Source: Deltaproteobacteria bacterium
GTDB taxonomy: Bacteria; Myxococcota_A; UBA9160; UBA4427
Reading direction: 5' to 3'
Assembly: GCA_029261835.1 (NCBI GenBank)
Contig: JAJDAO010000031.1
Span: 1-64,000, forward strand
DNA length: 64,000 bases
Both the position numbers and the translations under genes were made by a program. Below, piece after piece: positions 18,386 through 26,180 of this stretch. Each line of letters begins with the position of its first letter. Position 1 is the stretch's first letter. The notes under the pieces are model-generated. The model ran no database searches and was not told the DNA's origin. It saw only the letters and a program-made list of their open reading frames with translations.

Positions 18386-18739
18386 GTGAAGAAGACCATC
18401 AAACTGAAGCTCTCAGCAGGTGAGAAACTCCTGCTCGACCGTCGCCGCCGAGGCGAGACTCAGCGCGACGCGGCTGAGGCCTACGCCGTCACGCTCTACC
18501 AGTTTCGGCGCTGGGAGCTTGGCGAGGGAGAGGGCGTCCCGGATGTCTCTCTCGGCGATCTTGAACCGCACGAAATCTGCTTCATCTATCGCCAGCGCGA
18601 CGGCATGTCGCTCGAAGACCTCGGCGCGATGATCAACCGCACTCCGTGTTGGATCTCGCAGATCGAGAAGGGCGACCAGCCTGTCGACGTTGTCGAGCAC
18701 TACTGGCGCACGCGCAGGCGCAAGAAGATCTTCGCCTAG
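18386..18739 (+). CDS. Helix-turn-helix regulator with two HTH-like segments
   Basis: 117 aa from a GTG start. Two HTH-like stretches are visible: residues 25-50 (GETQRDAAEAYAVTLYQFRRWE) and 75-100 (MSLEDLGAMINRTPCWISQIEKG), the second a classic Xre-type 'L...i..s...is.iE.G'. Basic tail RRRKKIF. It opens the early region just after the late operon ends, so it probably switches early/late transcription or regulates itself. Binding sites unknown; the tandem GTTCCGAC operator at 50.7-50.9 kb is a candidate target. Confidence 0.7.
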   Translation: MKKTIKLKLSAGEKLLLDRRRRGETQRDAAEAYAVTLYQFRRWELGEGEGVPDVSLGDLEPHEICFIYRQRDGMSLEDLGAMINRTPCWISQIEKGDQPVDVVEHYWRTRRRKKIFA

Positions 18740-18800
18740 ACCGCAGCGCCGGCGTCGGCTAGCCTTGCCTCTCGGACATTTTCAAACCGAGAGAGATTCA

Positions 18801-19154
18801 ATGGCAAAGCAAAACCTATCGCTCGGCGGACTGCGCACCATCGACGGCGGCCTCGTGAACGCGGCCATCAACGACAAGGTTCGCGCCGCTGTAGCAGACT
18901 GCAAAGACCGTCCCGGCGAAGCGAAGCCGCGTAAAGTCGTCCTGACTCTCGAGATTTGCCCCGTCGCTGATCAGCGCGGCAAGTTCGACAGGCTCTCGAC
19001 GGCCTGCGTCGTCAGCTCGAAGTTCCCCGACATGCGCTCGATCGATTACGACATGCGCGTAACTGCAGAGGGCGACGCAGAGTTCGAAGAGCTTTCGCCT
19101 GAAGACGCCGGGCAAGGCTCGCTCCCGCTGCCCCACGACAAAGGAAAGGCATGA
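18801..19154 (+). CDS. Conserved-type phage protein of unknown function
   Basis: 117 aa from the ATG at 18801, with GAGAGA upstream; the track start at 18690 overlaps the regulator. Reads LGGLRTIDGGLVNAAINDKV, then a beta sheet region (KVVLTLEICPV) and an acidic end. It is coupled by ATGA to the next gene and the two are probably one functional unit. I do not recognise a function. Confidence 0.65.
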   Translation: MAKQNLSLGGLRTIDGGLVNAAINDKVRAAVADCKDRPGEAKPRKVVLTLEICPVADQRGKFDRLSTACVVSSKFPDMRSIDYDMRVTAEGDAEFEELSPEDAGQGSLPLPHDKGKA

Positions 19155-20029
19155 ACATGAACGAAGACGGAATCGAAGGCGCCTTGCGCCACGTCACGGA
19201 ACTCGCTCAAAGCGCGCACGAGCCGAGCGTGACCGTTTGCCCGCAGCTCGAACGCGTGTTCGTTGCGCATAACGGCGAGATGACGTCGCACGAGATCGCG
19301 CCACCGAGGAAGCTCATCGAGCTTCACGGGTTGCGCGACATCATCGCGATCGCTGTTCAGCACAAAGGTAGTTCGCCGGAGGTCTACCACGAAGGAGTCG
19401 ACGACCACTTCGCGCCTGAGTCCGGCGCCGTTTTTGATGGTGGCGCAGTGCGCGTGATCATGAACAGCGAAACGCGCCTCGACCGAGCGAAGATGCAGCT
19501 CCGCCCGAGCCAACTGTTCATGCGCGTTCTGCACATGCACTACAGCCCGAAGACCATGAATGTCGACGAGGCGGTTCGATTGCTGCGCTTCGAGCTTCCT
19601 GTCGCCGGCGTTGACGCGCTCGCGACCTCGCTGCGCAAGATCACGTTCAAGACGACGGCCGAGGTCGAGCAGGGCGCATCGCACGGCTCTTCGACATTCG
19701 GCGAGCGCCTTGAGCGTCTGGTATCGAACGCTGCCGAGGTTCCCGAGTCGATGGAGATCAGCATCCCGGTCTACGCGAACGATCACGAGATCCGCGAACT
19801 CTCGACGGTCAAGCTGAAGCTAGGCGTCTTCCTCGACATGGAGCGCAAGGGCATTCAGATCATGCCGCTTGCCGACGAGATCGACCTCGCGAACGCTGAA
19901 GTTCAAGCTCGGATCGGAGAACACCTTGTCTCCGAGATCGTCAAGTCTGGCGCAGCGGATTCGGTCTCTGTGTTCCATGGCAGCCCGTCGGGTGCTAACT
20001 TCATGAACCCCGACGCGAGGCTTCGCTGA
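19151..20029 (+). CDS. Phage protein of unknown function, possibly DUF2303-like
   Basis: 292 aa. Soluble alpha/beta protein without membrane segments. Notable segments are ELHGLRDIIAI, FKTTAEVEQGAS and EISIPVYANDHEI. Length and early position remind me of the DUF2303 (YfdQ) group, but I cannot confirm it by eye. Starts within the stop of the previous gene (a second ATG is at 19157). A strong terminator follows, so 18386-20029 forms one transcription unit. Confidence 0.6.
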   Translation: MNMNEDGIEGALRHVTELAQSAHEPSVTVCPQLERVFVAHNGEMTSHEIAPPRKLIELHGLRDIIAIAVQHKGSSPEVYHEGVDDHFAPESGAVFDGGAVRVIMNSETRLDRAKMQLRPSQLFMRVLHMHYSPKTMNVDEAVRLLRFELPVAGVDALATSLRKITFKTTAEVEQGASHGSSTFGERLERLVSNAAEVPESMEISIPVYANDHEIRELSTVKLKLGVFLDMERKGIQIMPLADEIDLANAEVQARIGEHLVSEIVKSGAADSVSVFHGSPSGANFMNPDARLR

Positions 20030-20067
20030 GCGCCGGATCTCCTGTACCGCCAGACAGCACCGCCACC

Positions 20068-20103
20068 GACGAGCCGCGCAGCGATGCGCGGCTCGTCTTT
20101 TTT
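20068..20103 (+). terminator. Strong intrinsic terminator
   Basis: GACGAGCCGCGC pairs perfectly with GCGCGGCTCGTC (12 bp, 6-base loop), followed by TTTTTT. Ends the 18.4-20.0 kb unit. Confidence 0.9.
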
Positions 20104-20129
20104 GACTGCATGCCGAAGACCTGTAAGCT
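20102..20129 (+). promoter_or_regulatory. Sigma70-like promoter, probably leaderless
   Basis: TTGACT (20102-20107), 16-base spacer, TAAGCT (20124-20129), directly after the terminator. The ATG at 20137 follows the -10 by 7 bases, predicting an mRNA that begins at the start codon. Confidence 0.5.
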
Positions 20130-20136
20130 CATCGAC

Positions 20137-20658
20137 ATGGAACGATCGACTCAGACTTTCTTCGTGCTCTCGACGGTTCGCTCGCGCTCGGCGTGGGTTT
20201 CGAACTTCCTGACGACGCCGACAACGTGGTGCGGTCACGACTGCCTCGCGGAGACCGGCGGATCGTTTCGGCCGCCCGAGGCCTTCTTCCATGCTGGTGC
20301 TGTTGGAAGCGATGTCACGGCCTACGCGGAGCAGCTCGAAGCCAAGCATCCACGAGCCAGGTTCGCCGCTCTCGTTCGAGAGCCCGCTTCGATCGCCCGC
20401 TCGCTGACGCTACTCGGACTTTCCATCGACGAAGAGCGCGTCGCCGAGCAGCACGCCAAGATTCTCCGCTTCGCTGATGACCGGGATTGCCCGGTCTTTC
20501 GCTTCGAAGACACGACGTTCGAGAGCATGCAGCGCCTTTGGTGGCATTGCGTGCCCGGCATGCCGCTCTCAGAGGCGCGCTTGCGCCTGCTGATCGACTT
20601 CAACGTTCAAGCCGATGCATCGGCCTACGCAGGGCGCGTGCGGATGCGCGACGTCTGA
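20137..20658 (+). CDS. Sulfotransferase-like P-loop protein
   Basis: 173 aa from the ATG at 20137; the track ATG at 20110 falls inside the promoter. Near the N-terminus FFVLSTVRSRSAWVSNFL resembles the phosphosulfate-binding loop of sulfotransferase-fold proteins ('..S.pRS.S.wl...L'). A later FAALVREPASIARSL matches the 3'-phosphate-binding 'vR.P..~~~S' segment. These proteins move sulfate from PAPS, but some phage members are only fold relatives. Short for a full enzyme (usually 250 aa or more). With a sulfatase in the same genome, sulfate-based surface chemistry is possible. Confidence 0.55.
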   Translation: MERSTQTFFVLSTVRSRSAWVSNFLTTPTTWCGHDCLAETGGSFRPPEAFFHAGAVGSDVTAYAEQLEAKHPRARFAALVREPASIARSLTLLGLSIDEERVAEQHAKILRFADDRDCPVFRFEDTTFESMQRLWWHCVPGMPLSEARLRLLIDFNVQADASAYAGRVRMRDV

Positions 20659-21065
20659 TGGCTGCCCAAGACAGACGGCTTCCGGCCGCTCGCCTGAGAG
20701 CCGACCTGTCGTCCTGTGACGCGGCTCCCGGCTTCATGGCGTTCTGCTCCCTCGTGAACTCCAGGATCGCCGCAGGCGACAGCCTGAGCGCCTACCGCAT
20801 GCTCTGCTCGATCGGAGCCGAGCCCGGCGTCGCTCACGCCATCCTCGAAGGATGGCCGACGAGGTCGAGTCGGCGCCTCGGCCCGGACGTGATCCGGCGC
20901 TGCGATCCGCTGCTCGGCTCGATCACGCTTGTTCAGGAAGCGGCGCTGCTCCTGTCGCACCACGCTCCGAGGTTCAGGCAGCAAGACTGGCCTGCGTCGA
21001 TCGCTGTCGCGACACGGGCCGCCGCAGGCGAAGAGGGCAAGATCCCGAAGAGATCGTCGAAGTAG
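20658..21065 (+). CDS. Hypothetical protein
   Basis: 135 aa starting at the TGATG overlap with the previous gene; the track start at 20487 is internal to that gene. Mostly helical (FMAFCSLVNSRIAAGDSL, VQEAALLLSHHAPRF). No motif recognised. Coupled to the sulfotransferase-like gene, so they may work together. Confidence 0.55.
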   Translation: MAAQDRRLPAARLRADLSSCDAAPGFMAFCSLVNSRIAAGDSLSAYRMLCSIGAEPGVAHAILEGWPTRSSRRLGPDVIRRCDPLLGSITLVQEAALLLSHHAPRFRQQDWPASIAVATRAAAGEEGKIPKRSSK

Positions 21066-21145
21066 CTGGAAAAAAATCAAAGTCTGCTCATGTTGGCTTG
21101 CCGAGCTTCCGAAGAGGTAGTTACCTCAGAACGGAGAACCAAGCC
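21066..21145 (+). promoter_or_regulatory. Leader element E1
   Basis: A-run, ATCAAAGTCTGCTCATGTTGG, CTTCCGAAGAGGTAGTTACC, AACGGAGA, then ATG. Member of the 13-copy leader family; first copy in the window. Confidence 0.7.
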
Positions 21146-21340
21146 ATGAACGACACGATCACAAGCTACGCACTCGACGCAAGCCAGCTCCCCGGCGCGA
21201 TCGACTCACTCGGGACGATCTTCGGCGTTGCCGCCGTTTCGCTCTTCCTCGTCGGAGACTTGATCTTCAACGGCGGTCAGCTCACGGCCGGTCCGCTGCT
21301 TCGCCTTTCGAGAAGCATCAAGGCGAGGGCGGCGCGATGA
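21146..21340 (+). CDS. Small membrane protein (64 aa)
   Basis: Starts at the ATG after leader E1, not at the track start 20852. One hydrophobic helix (LGTIFGVAAVSLFLVGDLIF) near residues 22-41, then a basic tail. Coupled by ATGA to the next gene. Function unknown. Confidence 0.65.
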   Translation: MNDTITSYALDASQLPGAIDSLGTIFGVAAVSLFLVGDLIFNGGQLTAGPLLRLSRSIKARAAR

Positions 21341-21594
21341 CTATCTATTCAAGATTCGGATGCGAGATCGAGATCGTCCGAACTGCGTGCATTGCCGATG
21401 TCCGACATCTCGACGGCCGGGCGCCAGACACGTTCGACAGGGAGTCAGTTTCGCGAGGCGCATACGTCGTTGCCAAGCGCGTCGAAGATGACGAAGAGTC
21501 CCTGCAGAACATTTGCTATCTCAGGGCCGACGACGGCATGCGCGAGATCGCCGATGCGATCGAGATCGCTGACGGCAAGGCGGCGCAGTCATGA
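21337..21594 (+). CDS. Hypothetical protein
   Basis: 85 aa. Short alpha/beta protein with an acidic end. Overlaps the neighbours on both sides by ATGA, so it is translated between the membrane protein and the methyltransferase. The start MTIYSRFGCEIEIVRTA and a central 'GAYVVAKRVEDDEESLQ' give no known signature. Confidence 0.6.
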   Translation: MTIYSRFGCEIEIVRTACIADVRHLDGRAPDTFDRESVSRGAYVVAKRVEDDEESLQNICYLRADDGMREIADAIEIADGKAAQS

Positions 21595-22505
21595 TGCGCG
21601 CCGTCGATCTCTTCGCAGGCGCCGGCGGCTTCACGAGCGGCGCGAAGGCCGCAGGCATCGACGTGGTCTTCGCCGCGAACCATTGGATGGACGCGGTCGA
21701 AGCACACGAGCGCGCGCACCCCGACGTCGAGCACGACTGCCAAGACCTGCGGCAGTTCGACTGGTCGACCTTGCCAGACTTCGAAGTGCTGCTCGCGTCG
21801 CCTGAATGCAAGGGCCACACAAAAGCGAAGGGTAAGGAGCGCAAGCACCACGACGCGAGCCGTGCGACATCGTGGGCAGTGATCGACTGCGCCGAGACGT
21901 GCCGGCCGCCGCTCGTCGTCGTCGAGAACGTGCCCGAGTTCCTCGACTGGGAACTCTTCCCGAGCTGGGCCGACGCGATGCGCCGGCTTGGCTACACGCT
22001 GTCGCCGCACATCTTCGACAGCGCCGATGTCGGAGTTCCTCAGAACCGCGTGCGCATGTTCCTGATCGGATCACTCGACGGCGAAGTCGAGATCGAGGCG
22101 CCGCACGTCGAGCACGTCAGCGTGCGCAGCGTGCTCGACCTCGACAACGTCGGCGGGCCTGTCTACACCGAACGTCGGGCCGCGAACACGATCAGCCGTC
22201 ACGAAGCCGGCAGGCGCAATGTGGGCGACATCTTCCTCGCGCCCTTCTACGGAGCGGGCTCGGGCAAGACCGGCCGCAGCATCGACCGTCCATGCGGGAC
22301 GCTCACGACGAAGGCGCGATGGTCGCTCCATAACGGCGATTCGATGCGAATGCTGACGACCGAAGAGACGCTCGCGATCGGCGGATTCCCGGCGAGCTAC
22401 CTCGACGGCCTAGATAACTGGACGAAGGCGAACACGATGATCGGAAACGCCGTGACTCCCGCCATGGGCGAACACGTCTGTTCGAATCTTCCTGAAGTTA
22501 GGTAG
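21591..22505 (+). CDS. DNA cytosine-C5 methyltransferase (first copy)
   Basis: 304 aa with all core motifs in order: I DLFAGAGGFTSGAK (AdoMet binding), IV SPECKGH (catalytic Cys), VI ENVPEF, VIII QNRVRMFL and X GNAVTP. It transfers methyl from AdoMet to C5 of cytosine in DNA. Motif IV has PEC instead of the usual PPC. The target-recognition region (about 190-260) is short, suggesting a simple site. No restriction enzyme is adjacent, so it likely protects phage DNA. A related copy lies at 24085. Confidence 0.9.
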   Translation: MMRAVDLFAGAGGFTSGAKAAGIDVVFAANHWMDAVEAHERAHPDVEHDCQDLRQFDWSTLPDFEVLLASPECKGHTKAKGKERKHHDASRATSWAVIDCAETCRPPLVVVENVPEFLDWELFPSWADAMRRLGYTLSPHIFDSADVGVPQNRVRMFLIGSLDGEVEIEAPHVEHVSVRSVLDLDNVGGPVYTERRAANTISRHEAGRRNVGDIFLAPFYGAGSGKTGRSIDRPCGTLTTKARWSLHNGDSMRMLTTEETLAIGGFPASYLDGLDNWTKANTMIGNAVTPAMGEHVCSNLPEVR

Positions 22506-22579
22506 GCCCAAACGTCGAGCAAGGGGACACATAAGAAGCAAGGCCAGCAGCCCGAAGCCTCTCTCCCAAGGAAAGAACG

Positions 22580-22789
22580 ATGAGCACTGAAAAGAATCAC
22601 GACCTATCGCCCGCAGAAGAGCGCGCGATCAATGACCTGCGTACTGCGACACGAAAGGTCTACGCGGCGTTCAGCCGCAACGATCTGCATCTCAGCGCTG
22701 AAGAGCTTCTTCGGAAAGTGAACGAGACGACAGCCATGTTCGACCTTCTCGCCGGCACGTCGCATAAGCCGCTCTCGGAGAACTTCTGA
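22580..22789 (+). CDS. Hypothetical protein
   Basis: 69 aa, helical and charged (LSPAEERAINDLRTATRKVYAAF). AAGGAAAG precedes the ATG. Ends one base before the Topo VIA-like gene, so probably cotranslated with it. No motif recognised. Confidence 0.6.
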   Translation: MSTEKNHDLSPAEERAINDLRTATRKVYAAFSRNDLHLSAEELLRKVNETTAMFDLLAGTSHKPLSENF

Positions 22790-22790
22790 C

Positions 22791-23693
22791 ATGCCACGCA
22801 TTTGCTACGTCGGAAAGAGCTTCCGCCCCGACTCTCTGAGGATCATCGAACAGGCGAACGTGATTGTCGATGAATATGACGCGCAAGGGTTCACGCTCAC
22901 GCTTCGCCAGCTCTACTATCAGTTCGTCTCGCGCGACCTGATCCCCAACACGCAGCGCAGCTACAAGCGACTCGGAAGCATCATCTCCGACGCGCGGCTC
23001 GCCGGAATGATCGACTGGGAGCAGATCACAGACAGAACGCGTAACGTTCAGGCTCAGTCGCACTGGGACGACCCGTCGAGCATCATCGCAAGCGCGGCGC
23101 GCAGCTACGGCATCGACCTTTGGCAGAGCCAAGATCGGCGCGTCGAAGTCTGGATCGAAAAGGATGCGCTCGCCGGCGTGATCGAAAACGTCTGCGCGGA
23201 GTGGGACGTCTCCTACCTGTCTTGTCGCGGCTACGTTTCGCAGTCCGAAATGTGGGTAGGCGCGCAGCGTTTCAAGGTCTACGACGACGCCGGTCAGCGG
23301 CCCGTCGTGATCCACCTTGGCGACCACGATCCGAGCGGGATCGACATGACGCGCGACATCCAAGACCGGCTGCGCATGCTCAGCGGAACCGACGTCGAAG
23401 TGCGTCGCATCGCGCTGAGCCGCGCGCAAGTCGATCAGTATGGATGCCCTCCGAACCCTGCGAAGCTGACCGACTCGCGCGCCGGAGACTACGTCGAAGA
23501 GCACGGCTTCAGCTCTTGGGAGCTTGACGCGCTCAGCCCACCGACCCTCGTCGAGCTGATCGACACCGAGATCGATTCGATCGTCGATCACGGGCTGTTC
23601 GAAGAGATTCGAACTCAGCAAGAATCCGAGCGTGAAACGCTGAAGGCGATCTCGGATCAATATGAGCGCGTCGTCGAAAACCTCGAGTCTTGA
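22791..23693 (+). CDS. Topoisomerase VI subunit A / Spo11-like protein (Topo 'mini-A' type)
   Basis: 300 aa. N-terminal winged-helix (CAP-like) domain carries LTLRQLYYQFVSR, with a tyrosine where Topo VIA and Spo11 form their DNA-phosphotyrosine bond. The Toprim domain follows: acidic WIEKDAL (Glu) and GDHDPSGIDM (Asp-x-Asp). Other family segments are RLGSIISDARLAG and LSCRGYVSQSEM. No B (GHKL ATPase) subunit is nearby. Stand-alone A-like proteins, called Topo mini-A, are known from mobile elements. It may cut or relax DNA in replication or recombination. It lies between two methyltransferase genes. Confidence 0.85.
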   Translation: MPRICYVGKSFRPDSLRIIEQANVIVDEYDAQGFTLTLRQLYYQFVSRDLIPNTQRSYKRLGSIISDARLAGMIDWEQITDRTRNVQAQSHWDDPSSIIASAARSYGIDLWQSQDRRVEVWIEKDALAGVIENVCAEWDVSYLSCRGYVSQSEMWVGAQRFKVYDDAGQRPVVIHLGDHDPSGIDMTRDIQDRLRMLSGTDVEVRRIALSRAQVDQYGCPPNPAKLTDSRAGDYVEEHGFSSWELDALSPPTLVELIDTEIDSIVDHGLFEEIRTQQESERETLKAISDQYERVVENLES

Positions 23694-23694
23694 G

Positions 23695-23785
23695 ACTTTT
23701 TATTTCTCCGTGAAATCGGCAGGCCGGCTCAAGTCCAACGGGCCGGTCTGCCGAAGAGGCTGGTAACCCAACGGAGAATAGAACC
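23695..23785 (+). promoter_or_regulatory. Leader element E2
   Basis: Stem GGCAGGCCGG/CCGGTCTGCC (one G-T) with loop CTCAAGTCCAACGGG, then GAAGAGGCTGGTAACCCAACGGAGA and ATG. TTTTTATTT lies upstream instead of an A tract. Confidence 0.75.
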
Positions 23786-24088
23786 ATGAAGACGAAGCCG
23801 AACACGATCAGCGAACGCGACTACAAATGGAAGATAGAGCCAAGCGCTCAGTGGACGATCTTCTCGCCGGAAGGCGATCGCATCGGCCAGATCGATGCAG
23901 TTTATGAGCAGAGCTATGTCTCCGGCTCGTCGCGCAGCACGACTTACAAGATTGATTCCTACGAGGTCTCTGTTCGCGGCTTCGACGGTGACGCGATTTT
24001 CGCCGTCGTCGAGCACGGAGACAGCGCGCGCAAGGCATTGGCTGCCGCGAAGAGATTTGCGCGCGACCTTCACGGTCGCGACCAATGA
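23786..24088 (+). CDS. Hypothetical protein behind leader E2
   Basis: 100 aa, beta-rich (YKWKIEPSAQWTIFSPEGDRIGQID). Likely a small folded domain; no known motif. Ends in an ATGA overlap with the second methyltransferase, so leader E2 controls both. Confidence 0.6.
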   Translation: MKTKPNTISERDYKWKIEPSAQWTIFSPEGDRIGQIDAVYEQSYVSGSSRSTTYKIDSYEVSVRGFDGDAIFAVVEHGDSARKALAAAKRFARDLHGRDQ

Positions 24089-24996
24089 ATATCAAAGCGG
24101 TTGACCTCTTCGCCGGAGCAGGCGGCTTCACCGAAGGCGCGCAGCGCGCGGGCGTCGACGTGATCTTCGCTGCGAATCACTGGCCCGTGTCAGTGGATGC
24201 GCACGAAGCGAACCATCCCGGCGTCGAGCATGAATGCCAGGACTTGCGTCAGTTCGACTTCGAGTCACTGCCCGACTTCGACATGCTTCTCGCGTCGCCG
24301 GCGTGTCAGGGACACAGTACGGCCGGCCAGGGCAGCGACAGCGCGAGGGCCGCGAAGAAGCACGAGGCCGACCGCAACACGGCGCTTGCCGTGATCGAGT
24401 GCGCAGACAAGAAGCGCCCCGAGACAATCCTCGTCGAGAACGTCCCGCGCTTCGCCAAGTGGGAGCTGTTCGACTGGTGGTGCGACGGACTGCGCGTGCT
24501 TGGCTACCACGTCACGAGCACGCTTGTCGATGCCGCTGACCTCGGCGTTCCGCAGAACCGCAAGCGCATCGTCGTAGCGGCGTCGCTGAAGGCGCCGGTC
24601 GAGTTCGAGGCGCCGAAGAGCGAGCGCAAGCCATTCTCTTCGGTGCTGCTCGACATTGACGAAGGATGGACGTCGATCAAAGCCAAGAGCGCGAACATCC
24701 GCAAGCGCATCGACACGGGCCGCGAGAAGCACGGCGATCGCTTCCTGACTCAGTATGTGACGAAGCATCCGGGGCGCAGTCTCGATCGCCCGATCGGAAC
24801 GATCACGACTGCGCCGTCTCACTGGCATCTCGTCGACGGCCAGCAGATGCGCTCGATCACGACGGCCGAGCTGCTCGCTGCGCAGGACTTCCGACCCGAC
24901 TACATCATTCCCGACAACGTCGCCCTTGCGACGCGCCTGATCGGAAACGCGATCCCTCCGGCGCTCGCTAAGTGGGCCATCGAACAGGCTGCCTGA
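24085..24996 (+). CDS. DNA cytosine-C5 methyltransferase (second copy)
   Basis: 303 aa, close relative of the 21591 gene. Motifs: DLFAGAGGFTEGAQ, SPACQGHS with the catalytic Cys, ENVPRF, QNRKRIVV, GNAIPP. Shared stretches (FAANHW, CQDLRQFD) show the two arose by duplication or from a common source, while the target-recognition regions differ. Two enzymes with different recognition regions would give two methylated motifs and wider protection. Confidence 0.9.
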   Translation: MNIKAVDLFAGAGGFTEGAQRAGVDVIFAANHWPVSVDAHEANHPGVEHECQDLRQFDFESLPDFDMLLASPACQGHSTAGQGSDSARAAKKHEADRNTALAVIECADKKRPETILVENVPRFAKWELFDWWCDGLRVLGYHVTSTLVDAADLGVPQNRKRIVVAASLKAPVEFEAPKSERKPFSSVLLDIDEGWTSIKAKSANIRKRIDTGREKHGDRFLTQYVTKHPGRSLDRPIGTITTAPSHWHLVDGQQMRSITTAELLAAQDFRPDYIIPDNVALATRLIGNAIPPALAKWAIEQAA

Positions 24997-25070
24997 TTTT
25001 TTTCAAAGTCGCCTCATGTCGCGGGCTCAGGCTTCCGAAGAGGTATGTAACCCCGAACGGAGACTGAACC
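24997..25070 (+). promoter_or_regulatory. Leader element E3
   Basis: TTTTTTTCAAAGTCGCCTCATGT, then CTTCCGAAGAGGTATGTAACC, GAACGGAGA and ATG. Short GCCT/AGGC pairing flanks the loop. Same family as E1. Confidence 0.7.
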
Positions 25071-25568
25071 ATGAACGACCGCACCAAGACCGCCGCCCAA
25101 GCCATCCGCGCCGCGCTGAAGAGCGAGCTTTCCGCAAACTCGAAGAAGGTCAGCGTTCGCATCGATCGCTACTCGATGGGAAGCGCAATCCATGTCGAGA
25201 TCAAAGATGCGAGCATGAAGTTCGCCGAGGTTCATGCGATTGCCTCTGCGTACGAAGAGGTCCGTCGCTGCGAGATCAGCGGCGACATCCTGAGCGGCGG
25301 CAACATGTACGTTTCTGTCGGCTGGAGCCATGGCGCACGCGGCGAGAGGGCGGCGCGTCACGTCGACGCCGTAAAGGAAGCGATGCAGGGAGCCGGCGCG
25401 CACGGCGGCTTCTACGACGTCAGTAGCGCGCGCGGCGTATCGGTCGTGACCGACGGCGTCGGCGGCTTCCAGCTCTTCAAGGGCGGCGCCGCCGGCATGC
25501 ATGTGAACACGGCCGAGACGGCCGCCGCGATCGTTGCCGACTACGTCGACGAACTCGCCGCAGCTTGA
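25071..25568 (+). CDS. Hypothetical protein
   Basis: 165 aa. N-terminal helix with many Lys/Ala, then an alpha/beta body (KVSVRIDRYSMGSAIHVEI; YDVSSARGVSVVTDGVGGFQLF). Reads like a phage protein of the 'large polyvalent-associated' type, but I cannot place it. Strong 15-bp hairpin follows. Confidence 0.6.
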   Translation: MNDRTKTAAQAIRAALKSELSANSKKVSVRIDRYSMGSAIHVEIKDASMKFAEVHAIASAYEEVRRCEISGDILSGGNMYVSVGWSHGARGERAARHVDAVKEAMQGAGAHGGFYDVSSARGVSVVTDGVGGFQLFKGGAAGMHVNTAETAAAIVADYVDELAAA

Positions 25569-25576
25569 ACGCCAGC

Positions 25577-25617
25577 GCGCGACCGCCGAGCCTCGCAAGA
25601 GTGCTCGGCGGTCGCGC
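25577..25617 (+). terminator. 15-bp hairpin
   Basis: GCGCGACCGCCGAGC pairs perfectly with GCTCGGCGGTCGCGC (11-base loop). No T run, so it may be a weak terminator or an RNA-stabilising end. Confidence 0.6.
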
Positions 25618-25639
25618 AGCCATAGAGAGACGGCATACA

Positions 25640-25852
25640 ATGATCGCGCAACCCTACACAGAGCCAAAGACGCCAGTCGACGAAGCCTTCGAGGCCGCCC
25701 GCAACGGAAGCGCGGCATCGATGATCGAGTGGCGTGAGCACTTCATCCGCGAAGCGCGCGACAGAGGCCTTTCGAAAGAAACGCGAGCGTTTGCCGCGAC
25801 CTTTGTGCGCAACCTGACTCCGTGGGGCAGGACTCGCGGGTTCTGGCGCTGA
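25640..25852 (+). CDS. Hypothetical protein
   Basis: 70 aa from the ATG at 25640 (AGAGAGA upstream; the track start is inside the hairpin). Small, helical, basic end. Segment 'EWREHFIREARDRGLSKETRAFAATFV' suggests one long amphipathic helix. No family recognised. Confidence 0.55.
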   Translation: MIAQPYTEPKTPVDEAFEAARNGSAASMIEWREHFIREARDRGLSKETRAFAATFVRNLTPWGRTRGFWR

Positions 25853-25864
25853 AAGGCTTTTCGC

Positions 25865-25894
25865 TTGGATTTTATTCGCGATCGCCGTTAGCAT
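25865..25894 (+). promoter_or_regulatory. Promoter-like motif
   Basis: TTGGATTTTATTCG with TAGCAT 18 bases after the first hexamer. Starts a unit whose first gene has an ACGGAGA site at about 25910. Confidence 0.5.
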
Positions 25895-25924
25895 CTTCCG
25901 TCCCAACCCAACGGAGATGAACAC

Positions 25925-26176
25925 ATGGCGGAAGCCACGAAGACCGGCGGCAAGCCGGCAGAAGGAGAGGCCAAGGGCGGCAAGCCTGCGGCCAGCAAGC
26001 CACGCAAGGAAAATCGACCCGCGCACGTCATCGTCGCCGAGAAGATCAGCAGCATGGGCCTCGACGCGCTCGACGGCCTCGCCGCTGAGCTGGTGAAGAA
26101 CTCGCCGCGCGGCGCGAAGTTCCTGCATGACTCGATCGCGGAGGCTGCGCAGGCCGCCGAGCGACCGAGCGCCTGA
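25925..26176 (+). CDS. Hypothetical Lys/Gly-rich protein
   Basis: 83 aa. The first 30 residues are low-complexity, basic and Gly/Lys/Ala-rich (possibly nucleic-acid-binding and disordered). The rest is one helical domain (AHVIVAEKISSMGLDALDGLAAELVK). Good ACGGAGA ribosome-binding site. Confidence 0.6.
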   Translation: MAEATKTGGKPAEGEAKGGKPAASKPRKENRPAHVIVAEKISSMGLDALDGLAAELVKNSPRGAKFLHDSIAEAAQAAERPSA

Positions 26177-26180
26177 CGGC

